Origin: Croceicoccus ponticola
GTDB lineage: Bacteria > Pseudomonadota > Alphaproteobacteria > Sphingomonadales > Sphingomonadaceae
DNA: 64,000 bases
Assembly (NCBI RefSeq): GCF_004004515.1
Contig: NZ_RXOL01000001.1
Span: 434,001-498,000 of the forward strand
Direction: 5' to 3'
Below the pieces are notes generated by a model. It searched no databases. It had not been told where the DNA came from and saw nothing but the letters and a program-made list of their open reading frames with translations. The position numbers and the translations under genes are program-made. Positions 58,540-64,000 of the stretch are shown piece by piece (within the stretch, counting starts at the first letter, position 1; each line of letters opens with the position of its first letter).

Positions 58540-58710
58540 TATTAAGGCTTGCTTCCCGGGGGTGACTATCTTTCTGCGACCCGGATGGTCATCCCAGGGG
58601 GCATAACGGCGGCAACGTCGTGGGGGCGGACGAAAGTTCGCCCCCAAATTATTCAGACAGGCTGAAATACACAAAAGGCGCGCCCGGATTGACCGAGCGC
58701 GCCTGTTTTT
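58540..58710 (+). ncRNA. Candidate structured small RNA downstream of pyrG
   Basis: The 460-base gap 58269-58728 has no plausible gene and is more AT-rich than its surroundings. Its distal part holds three consecutive stems: GGGGTGAC/GTCATCCC (58559-58566 with 58588-58595); ACGGCG-GCAA-CGTCGT (58606-58621); and GGGGGCGGAC-GAAA-GTTCGCCCCC (58622-58645). The latter two have GNRA tetraloops and abut. A clear terminator hairpin with a T-run follows. No matching known RNA family comes to mind (it is not SRP, tmRNA or RNase P RNA by motif). The 5' end is unknown. Nothing recognisable was seen in 58269-58539. Confidence 0.4.
58676..58710. terminator. Bidirectional Rho-independent terminator
   Basis: Arms AGGCGCGC (58676-58683) and GCGCGCCT (58697-58704), with inner CGG/CCG pairing, are followed by GTTTTTAT on the plus strand. 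On the minus strand the same stem is followed by TTTTGTG, 25 nt past the hsp20 stop. It would end both the plus-strand RNA candidate and the Hsp20 mRNA. Confidence 0.75.
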
Positions 58711-58728
58711 ATGTATTATTCCAAGAGA

Positions 58729-59217
58729 TCAGGCGGCTTTTTCCGCGCCGTCCTTGCTGTCGGGCTCATCGCTCGCTTCGACCACACTCAACGATTTGGC
58801 ACCGTTGACCGCGATCTTCTTCGGCTTCATCGCTTCGGGCACTTCGCGTTCAAGATCGATGACAAGCAGGCCGTCGGCGAGCCGGGCATCTTTCACCAGC
58901 ACGAAATCCGCCAGTTCGAAGCGGCGTTCGAACCCGCGCTGCGCAATGCCGACATGCAGGAACTCGCCCTTTTGCGTATCTTCGGCTTTCCGGCCGATGA
59001 CAATGAGCAGGTTCTGCTGGGCGGTGATCTCGATATCCTCTGGCTTGAAACCGGCGAGGGCGAGAGTGATGCGATAGGTATCGTCGCTGCGACGTTCGAT
59101 GTTGAAGGGCGGGTAATTGTCGCCCTGGTTCGCGCGCGCATTGTTCTCCAGAAGGTCGAACAGGCGGTCGAATCCGACAGTCGTGCGGCGGTAGGGGGTA
59201 AAATCGAGACGGTTCAT
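58729..59217 (-). CDS. Hsp20/alpha-crystallin family small heat-shock protein
   Basis: A 162-aa ATP-independent holdase of the IbpA/class A type. The alpha-crystallin domain spans ~35-130 (NYPPFNIERRSDDTYRITLALAGFKPEDIEITAQQN...LHVGIAQRGFERRFELADFVLVKDA), with the C-terminal anchoring motif in PKKIAVN and an acidic tail. ATG 59217 has GGAGGA upstream; the in-frame extension to 59310 is the untranslated leader, which shows ROSE thermometer features. A heat-shock-type promoter precedes it. Confidence 0.93.
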   Translation of the reverse strand: MNRLDFTPYRRTTVGFDRLFDLLENNARANQGDNYPPFNIERRSDDTYRITLALAGFKPEDIEITAQQNLLIVIGRKAEDTQKGEFLHVGIAQRGFERRFELADFVLVKDARLADGLLVIDLEREVPEAMKPKKIAVNGAKSLSVVEASDEPDSKDGAEKAA

Positions 59218-59330
59218 CTGGCAAATCCTCCATAAGAAGCAATTCACGGCAGTCTTGCGACCCGGCCCTTGCGGCACCCGGCCATCCTGCCAACGATATC
59301 GGTCCTGCACCCTTGCGGCATGCCCGACCG
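59218..59330 (-). promoter_or_regulatory. ROSE-type RNA thermometer in the hsp20 leader
   Basis: The last 25 nt before the ATG read TTGCTTCTTATGGAGGA (59242-59226), then TTTGCCAG. The UUGCU element opposite the Shine-Dalgarno UGGAGGA is the hallmark of ROSE thermometers upstream of small heat-shock genes in rhizobia and other proteobacteria, where weak pairing melts on heating. Further GC-rich hairpins (two copies of GCCGCAAGGG) fill the ~110-nt leader, as expected for ROSE. Confidence 0.75.
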
Positions 59331-59336
59331 CACCTC

Positions 59337-59365
59337 ATCTGGGATGGCGAACGGGCGGGTTCAAG
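59337..59365 (-). promoter_or_regulatory. Putative heat-shock sigma (RpoH-type) promoter of hsp20
   Basis: CTTGAA (59366-59361) and CCCAGAT (59343-59337), with about 17 bp between, resemble RpoH promoters. The predicted start near 59330 matches the ROSE leader length. Confidence 0.4.
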
Positions 59366-59420
59366 TGGGCGCGACGATGTCGTGACGCAACAACCCCGAA
59401 GCAATTGATGGAGCAACCGA

Positions 59421-59696
59421 GTGTCCGAAGCAAACAGCGCGCCCAAGGTGGAAATCTACACGCAGTTTGGTTGCTCATATTGCCATCGGGCAATTGCGCT
59501 TCTTCAGTCCAAGGGCGTCGAGTTCGTCGAATACGATACCACGATGGATCGTGCCAAGCGGGCCGAGATGGTTGAACGCAAGCCGGGTGCGCGCACCGTG
59601 CCGCAGATATTCATCGACGATGTCGCGATCGGCGGCAGCGACGAGATCTCGGCGCTCGACAGGGCGGGGAAGCTCGATCCCATGCTTCGCCTGTGA
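59421..59696 (+). CDS. grxC: Glutaredoxin 3
   Basis: A 91-aa dithiol glutaredoxin with active site C18-S-Y-C21 in YTQFGCSYCHRAIALL and the glutathione-binding TVPQIFIDD cis-Pro loop and GGSDEISALD. The active-site second position (Ser rather than Pro) is seen in several alphaproteobacterial GrxC proteins. The GTG start has GGAG 7 nt upstream. Its stop overlaps the GTG of the nitrilase-like gene. Confidence 0.94.
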   Translation: MSEANSAPKVEIYTQFGCSYCHRAIALLQSKGVEFVEYDTTMDRAKRAEMVERKPGARTVPQIFIDDVAIGGSDEISALDRAGKLDPMLRL

Positions 59697-60529
59697 CGTC
59701 ATCGGTCCGCATCGCGCTTCACCAGGCGTCGACCGGCATCGATCCCGTGGCCAACGCCGCGTCGCTGGTCGATGCGGTGCAAAAGGCAGCGCTGGGCGGG
59801 GCGAAGATGCTGTTCACGCCGGAAATGTCGGGACTGCTGGACCGGCAGCGACCGCGCGCCGCCGGACACATCGTGGCAGAGGAGCACGATCCCGTGCTTT
59901 CCGCAGTGCGCGACGCAGCGGCGGAAGCGGGTATCTGGGTGGCCGTAGGCTCGCTGGCCGTTGCAAGGCCGGACGAGCGTTGGGCCAACCGTTCCATTCT
60001 GGTCGATCCAGCCGGCGGCATCGCGGCGCGCTACGACAAGATCCATATGTTTGATGTCGATCTGGATTCGGGCGAAAGCTGGCGGGAATCGAACGCCTAT
60101 GCCGCAGGCGGCAAAATCGTCACCGCGCAGACGCCTATCGGACTTCTCGGTCTTGCGGTGTGTTACGACTTGCGGTTCCCCGCGCTGTTTGGCGAATTGG
60201 GCGACCGGGGCTGCGATGCCATTGCCTTGCCGGCGGCGTTTACCGTGCCGACCGGGGCGGCCCACTGGGAAATCATGCTGCGCGCCCGCGCCATCGAAGC
60301 CAGCGCGTTCGTCATCGCCGCCGCACAAGTCGGCGAACACGAAGACGGGCGCCGCACTTACGGTCATTCGATGGTGGTCGATCCGTGGGGCGAAATCCTG
60401 TTGGATATTGGCGGTGAGGGACCCGGACTTGGTTTTGCCGAAATAGACCTCGCCCGCATCGCTGAAGTGCGCCGCCAATTACCCAGCCTTGCCAATCGGC
60501 GGAAAATCCCTAACTCGGCCACGGAATGA
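59693..60529 (+). CDS. Nitrilase-superfamily amidase (Nit1-like, possible deaminated glutathione amidase)
   Basis: A 278-aa carbon-nitrogen hydrolase. The catalytic triad is E44 (LFTPEMSGL), K116 (ARYDKIHMFDVDL) and C157 (LAVCYDLRFP). The DKIHMFDVDL and CYDLRFPALFGEL wording matches the Nit1 branch, whose characterised members hydrolyse deaminated glutathione as metabolite repair. Translational coupling (GTGA) to glutaredoxin is consistent with a glutathione-related job, but the substrate is inferred. Its stop overlaps the DUF1178 start. Confidence 0.87.
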   Translation: MTSSVRIALHQASTGIDPVANAASLVDAVQKAALGGAKMLFTPEMSGLLDRQRPRAAGHIVAEEHDPVLSAVRDAAAEAGIWVAVGSLAVARPDERWANRSILVDPAGGIAARYDKIHMFDVDLDSGESWRESNAYAAGGKIVTAQTPIGLLGLAVCYDLRFPALFGELGDRGCDAIALPAAFTVPTGAAHWEIMLRARAIEASAFVIAAAQVGEHEDGRRTYGHSMVVDPWGEILLDIGGEGPGLGFAEIDLARIAEVRRQLPSLANRRKIPNSATE

Positions 60530-61020
60530 TCGTTTTCGACTTATCTTGCCGCAATAACGGCCACCGTTTCGAAGGCTGGTTCAGGTCATCCTCGGACTTT
60601 GAGCGTCAGCAGGACAATGGTCTGTTGCTTTGCCCCGAATGCGGTTCGGCGAATATCGAAAAGGCGGTGATGGCACCGGCCGTTGGGCGCAAGGGCAATC
60701 AGGTGCCGGACATGCGCGTCGAAACCGCCGAAAAGTCGCAAGCGGACGCCCCTGTGCCAGTCGCCCAAGTCGCCACGGTAACGCCGGAAATGCGGATGGC
60801 GGTCGAGACGCTTGTGCGGATGCAGAAGGCGGCGCTGGAAAAGTCACGATGGGTCGGCGGCGGCTTTGCAGACGAGGCGCGGGCCATGCATTACGGCGAA
60901 CGCGAAGCAGAGGCGATCCACGGTCAGGCCACGACCGACGAGATCGAGGATCTGATCGACGAAGGGGTGGATATCACGCCCCTGCCTTTCCCGGTCGCCC
61001 CACCCGATATCGTGAACTGA
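60526..61020 (+). CDS. DUF1178 family protein
   Basis: A 164-aa small protein with an N-terminal rubredoxin/zinc-ribbon-like half-site: MIVFDLSCRNNGHRFEGWFRSSSDFERQQDNGLLLCPECGSANIEKAVMAP (Cys8 and CPEC). The C-terminal part has WVGGGFADEARAMHYGEREAEAIHGQAT and ends in a Pro-rich tail, as in DUF1178 of alphaproteobacteria. Its function is unknown; the family often follows Nit1-type amidases, as here (ATGA overlap). Confidence 0.87.
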   Translation: MIVFDLSCRNNGHRFEGWFRSSSDFERQQDNGLLLCPECGSANIEKAVMAPAVGRKGNQVPDMRVETAEKSQADAPVPVAQVATVTPEMRMAVETLVRMQKAALEKSRWVGGGFADEARAMHYGEREAEAIHGQATTDEIEDLIDEGVDITPLPFPVAPPDIVN

Positions 61021-61222
61021 ACGCGCAGAGCGCTCCCGCGCGGGGCGCATCGCTCGAGTATTTTTGCGACGACGACCGAACTTTGCGCTCACGCTATTCG
61101 AGTGCCTGGAAAAATCACAGATTGCCGAGGCGGCGTTTCTCTGTGACTATTCGCACAATTCGAACGGCGCTTGTTCGCGCATGCCGGCAATGTTTCAGCT
61201 TCGGCACGAGATCGATCGCCCT

Positions 61223-61876
61223 ATGGGGGCAAGTGCGATCTGTTTTTCGGCAACAGCCAGTTTCACCGCAGGCGCAGCGCTTCTCGCCATCGGGGCGGTG
61301 ACGGTTCGCCGGGCCGCAACCAGTACCGAACTGCCCTTTGCGTTGATCCCCGTGATCTTCGGTGTGCAGCAGTTGGTGGAAGGTGGCCTGTGGCTCGGTC
61401 TTTTGGCTGGGGGAGCAACCACGCATGGCTTGACCGTGGCTTATCTGCTCATTGCCAATGTCATCTGGCCAATTTTTGTGCCGATCGCGGTCGCATTGAT
61501 CGAGCCTTTCGGTTCGCCACGCTGGAAAATCTTGCTTCCTGTCATCGCCGGTGTTGCGACCGGCCTGTTCTATTTGATCGCGCTTGTGTCGCATCCGGTC
61601 TGGGCCGAAATCATGGGGGCGCACGTTAAATACCATTTCCCGCATGGCTACAGGACCTTGGCCTTTGCCGGATATTTCATCGCAACTTGCCTTGCCCCGC
61701 TGATGAGCAGCCATCGCATGGTTCGGATATTCGGGGCCGTGCTGATCGGGTCTTCGATCGTCGCGCGCCTGATTTACGAAACATGGTTCGCGTCTGTCTG
61801 GTGTTACTTTGCCGCTTTGGCGAGTTGCATCGTCTACCTGCAATTCGCGACCCGCCGCCAAGTCGCGACGCATTAG
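61223..61876 (+). CDS. DUF6629-like polytopic membrane protein
   Basis: A 217-aa protein with about seven hydrophobic segments. The opening ICFSATASFTAGAALLAIGAVTV and the following VIFGVQQLVEGGLWL match a small family of uncharacterised bacterial membrane proteins (DUF6629-type). ATG 61223 puts the CFSATASF motif near the N-terminus as usual; an upstream in-frame codon at 61064 gives a non-conserved extension. No close operon partners: 202 nt from DUF1178 and next to a convergent tRNA gene. Confidence 0.72.
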   Translation: MGASAICFSATASFTAGAALLAIGAVTVRRAATSTELPFALIPVIFGVQQLVEGGLWLGLLAGGATTHGLTVAYLLIANVIWPIFVPIAVALIEPFGSPRWKILLPVIAGVATGLFYLIALVSHPVWAEIMGAHVKYHFPHGYRTLAFAGYFIATCLAPLMSSHRMVRIFGAVLIGSSIVARLIYETWFASVWCYFAALASCIVYLQFATRRQVATH

Positions 61877-61897
61877 CGACAATTGGAAAGGGAAGGT

Positions 61898-61974
61898 TGG
61901 TGCGCCCGACAGGATTCGAACCTGTGGCCCCCAGATTAGGAATCTGATGCTCTATCCTGCTGAGCTACGGGCGC
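61898..61974 (-). tRNA. tRNA-Arg (anticodon CCT)
   Basis: A cloverleaf on the minus strand: acceptor GCGCCCG/CGGGCGC, D-arm GCTCAGCAGGATAGAGC, anticodon stem CAGATT-CCTAAT loop region with anticodon CCT, a GGGCC variable loop and T-arm ACAGGTTCGAATCCTGT. The 3' CCA is encoded (61900-61898). It decodes AGG. Confidence 0.95.
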
Positions 61975-61984
61975 ACTCGGCGCT

Positions 61985-62013
61985 CGTTTAGGATGTGGGA
62001 CCGCGAATGACAA
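61985..62013 (-). promoter_or_regulatory. Putative promoter of tRNA-Arg
   Basis: -35 TTGTCA (62013-62008), 17-bp spacer, -10 TAAACG (61990-61985); the -10 ends 10 nt before the mature 5' end. The rest of 62014-62254 holds nothing I recognise. Confidence 0.45.
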
Positions 62014-62254
62014 TCCTGTCGCGGGACCTGTTTGAGTTTGGCCCCGAAGCCCTGAACGGCTGTAGCCGCTGCGAGACGGCGGCTGTCCTTAGGTTCTGGA
62101 TGACCAGAGGGTCGCCCCTAAGTTGCCTTGCCCATAACCATTCGTGGAAATTCGAGCCGTTTTTCCACCAATTCGTCCGAATACTTGTCCACCACAGCAA
62201 AACAGGTGCGTTCGCGTCTTGTGTGGCGCGCGGTTTTGTGATTCTGGTTAACAT

Positions 62255-62602
62255 ATGTCGGGAAACAACCTCATGCAGCTGGGTAGGCGTCGCAAGGTCG
62301 CGGCGCGTCCGCACTTGCCGAAGCGCCGGCTCGGCCGTGTTGTCGCGGTCGGCGCTATGATCGTGCTGGGCGCTCTGGCGCTTGTCGGCCCGACAGGGGT
62401 TAGGGCGTGGAGCGAATCTGCCCGTGTGCTCAAGCAGCGGGAAGCGCAATTGCTGGAGTTGCAGGAAAAGCGGGCTCACATCGCCAACCGCGTTGAACTG
62501 CTCGACCCGGGCAACGCCGATCCCGATCTCGTCGGTGAATTGTTGCGCAGCAATCTCAACGTTGCGCACCCGGACGAGGTTGTCGTTACCCGCGAAGATT
62601 GA
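62255..62602 (+). CDS. ftsB: FtsB/DivIC-like septum formation initiator
   Basis: A 115-aa bitopic protein: basic cytoplasmic N-terminus (GRRRKVAARPHLPKRRLGR), one membrane helix (VVAVGAMIVLGALALVG) and a periplasmic coiled coil (VLKQREAQLLELQEKRAHIANRVELL) followed by the conserved NADPDLVGELLRSNLNVAHPDEVVV. This architecture is that of FtsB, which links FtsL/FtsQ to septal PBP activity. The start could also be the Met at 62273. pdhA follows after 242 nt. Confidence 0.88.
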   Translation: MSGNNLMQLGRRRKVAARPHLPKRRLGRVVAVGAMIVLGALALVGPTGVRAWSESARVLKQREAQLLELQEKRAHIANRVELLDPGNADPDLVGELLRSNLNVAHPDEVVVTRED

Positions 62603-62844
62603 GTGTTTGCCGGGTTTGTACGCTGCCCGGGCGTATGCGCCAACGGGTGACCATTCTCATGAACGAGTTTACCGCGCGTCCAATGCGTGGGCAAATCGAC
62701 ACAGGCGGAAATAAACCTCGGTCGATGTCGGGTGCGGCGATTTCTGTTCTTGTCTGTCGGGCCCGACCACCCTTATACGAAAGGTCGAACGCGCGCACCT
62801 TCTCCCTCCCTCGCGCGCGGGACCAGACACACGAGGTGTATCGA

Positions 62845-63930
62845 TTGGCTACCTTGAAATCGAAGGGTGACGCGTCGGCTGTTGCCGTGACGGCCCCGAC
62901 AGAGGATCCCGATTTCGCGCTGCGTTCGTTGCAGGATAAATTCGAAAAGCAAGGCTCGTACAAGGCCAGCGACGACGAGCTGCTGACGTTCTACGAACAG
63001 ATGCTGTTGATCCGCAGGTTCGAGGAACGGGCAGGCCAGTTGTACGGCCTCGGCCTCATCGGCGGGTTCTGCCACCTCTATATCGGACAGGAAGCGGTCG
63101 CCGTGGGCCTGCAATCCGCACTGGCAGAGGGCAAGGACAGCGTCATCACCGGCTATCGCGATCATGGGCACATGCTCGCCTATGGCATCGATCCCAAGGT
63201 TATCATGGCCGAACTGACCGGGCGTCAGGCGGGCATCTCCAAGGGCAAGGGCGGTTCGATGCACATGTTCAGCACCGAACACGCGTTCTACGGCGGCCAC
63301 GGTATTGTCGGCGCGCAGGTGCCATTGGGCGCGGGGCTGGCCTTTGCGCACAAGTACCGCGAAGATGGCGGTGTTTGCCTTGCCTATTTCGGCGATGGCG
63401 CAGCCAACCAGGGGCAGGTTTACGAAACGTTCAACATGGCCGCGTTGTGGCAGTTGCCGATCGTGTTCGTGATTGAAAACAACCAGTACGCGATGGGCAC
63501 CAGCACCGCACGGTCGAGCGCGGAGACGCATTTCCACCGTCGTGGCGCAGCTTTCCGCATTCCGGGAATGCATGTCGACGGCATGGACGTGTTGGCCGTG
63601 CGCGGCGCAGCCGAAGTCGCGCTGGAGCATGTGCGTTCGGGCGGCGGACCGGTGCTCATGGAAATGAACACTTATCGTTATCGCGGGCATTCGATGTCCG
63701 ATCCGGCCAAGTACCGGACCCGCGACGAGGTCAACGAAATGCGCGATAAGCATGATCCGATCGAAGCCGCGAAGGCCGAACTGCTCAATCGCGGCAAGGA
63801 TGAAGCGAAGCTCAAGGAGATCGAGAAATCGATCCGTGCGCAAGTGGGCGAAGCTGCCGATTTTGCTGAAAGCTCGCCCGAACCCGAGATGAGCGAACTG
63901 TACACCGACGTTTTGGTGGAAACTTACTGA
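62845..63930 (+). CDS. pdhA: Pyruvate dehydrogenase E1 component, alpha subunit
   Basis: A 361-aa thiamine-dependent subunit that decarboxylates pyruvate. Motifs: [33 protein letters not shown], the TPP-binding [37 protein letters not shown] (~183-220) and the phosphorylation-loop-like [21 protein letters not shown]. The TTG start at 62845 has GAGG 8 nt upstream and gives [11 protein letters not shown]; in-frame extension to 62599 has no conserved sequence. It overlaps the next gene by one base. Confidence 0.95.
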   Translation: MATLKSKGDASAVAVTAPTEDPDFALRSLQDKFEKQGSYKASDDELLTFYEQMLLIRRFEERAGQLYGLGLIGGFCHLYIGQEAVAVGLQSALAEGKDSVITGYRDHGHMLAYGIDPKVIMAELTGRQAGISKGKGGSMHMFSTEHAFYGGHGIVGAQVPLGAGLAFAHKYREDGGVCLAYFGDGAANQGQVYETFNMAALWQLPIVFVIENNQYAMGTSTARSSAETHFHRRGAAFRIPGMHVDGMDVLAVRGAAEVALEHVRSGGGPVLMEMNTYRYRGHSMSDPAKYRTRDEVNEMRDKHDPIEAAKAELLNRGKDEAKLKEIEKSIRAQVGEAADFAESSPEPEMSELYTDVLVETY

Positions 63931-64000
63931 TGTCGATCGAACTGAAGATGCCCGCGCTCTCTCCCACCATGGAGGAGGGTACCCTTGCCAAGTGGCTGGT
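63930..64000 (+). CDS. pdhB: Start of a lipoyl-domain PDH subunit, probably E1 beta
   Basis: Only the first ~23 residues are visible: [24 protein letters not shown], the beginning of a lipoyl-attachment domain. In sphingomonads and rhizobia the E1 beta subunit directly after pdhA carries such a domain, so pdhB is the best call; the E2 acetyltransferase (pdhC) starts the same way and cannot be excluded. ATG overlaps the pdhA stop (TGATG). Confidence 0.8.
   Translation, partial: MSIELKMPALSPTMEEGTLAKWL

Noticed and set aside
61030-61048. GC-rich hairpin after the DUF1178 gene as a terminator
   Set aside because: The nearest T-run is about 12 nt beyond the stem, so termination is not supported.
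61995-62360. 121-codon plus-strand frame between tRNA-Arg and ftsB
   Set aside because: No conserved motif or ribosome site, and it runs into ftsB out of frame.

Overview
The window is a GC-rich, densely packed piece of core chromosome from an alphaproteobacterium. The best fit is Sphingomonadales (Sphingomonadaceae/Erythrobacteraceae type). Reasons: a complete nuoA-N operon with alphaproteobacterial NuoL and NuoE, nuoN-birA-coaX-rnj-DUF1467 synteny, RNase E with an acidic insertion in its S1 domain alongside RNase J, trpEGDC joined to moaC-moeA, a LexA box of the GTTC-N7-GTTC type, and PDH E1-alpha followed by a lipoyl-bearing subunit. Genus assignment is not possible by eye. No mobile elements, CRISPR arrays or rRNA genes were seen, and base composition looks uniform apart from one more AT-rich intergenic stretch at 58269-58728.

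Layout. 1-8119: end of an SDR gene, rne (minus), then an N-acetylmuramoyl-L-alanine amidase, a class A PBP and a secreted peroxiredoxin. 8248-14419: prfB translationally coupled to a lipoprotein methyltransferase, a nitronate-monooxygenase-like enzyme and a GFA-family protein; a 2-hydroxyacid dehydrogenase (minus); an SH3-domain secreted protein and a prepilin peptidase. 14514-33723: a nearly unbroken plus-strand run holding all 14 complex I genes, with three non-nuo genes inserted (a lipoprotein, a SnoaL-like protein and a 45-aa membrane protein). It continues into birA, coaX, the RNase J gene and DUF1467. 33737-36874: a large membrane coiled-coil protein resembling the polarity factor TipN. 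37076-40618: a nucleotidyltransferase-like membrane protein, an uncharacterised helical protein and a histidine-kinase-like protein that lacks the usual phospho-acceptor histidine. 40623-43676 (minus): a small membrane protein, gltA and gltX. 43736-45913: comEC. 46003-55092 (minus): lexA, with its own SOS-box promoter, downstream of a tightly coupled ppiD-trpE-phosphodiesterase-like-trpG-trpD-trpC-moaC-moeA operon. 55290-64000: tpiA, secG, pyrG, a probable small-RNA locus, an Hsp20 gene (minus) with a ROSE-type RNA thermometer leader, grxC with a nitrilase-like amidase and DUF1178, a membrane protein, tRNA-Arg(CCT), an ftsB-like gene, pdhA and the start of pdhB.

The genes serve central energy metabolism (complex I, citrate synthase, PDH, TPI), RNA turnover, cell-wall growth and division, tryptophan and molybdopterin synthesis, and stress regulation. 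Translational coupling by ATGA/TGATG/GTGA overlaps is pervasive. Recognisable promoters share a TTGNNN-N17-TA(G/A)NNC architecture. I found no dramatic new system. The most interesting leads are the histidine-less kinase, the NTase-like membrane protein, the TipN-like protein, the structured RNA elements (ROSE, an sRNA candidate, the rne leader) and the genes embedded in the nuo operon.
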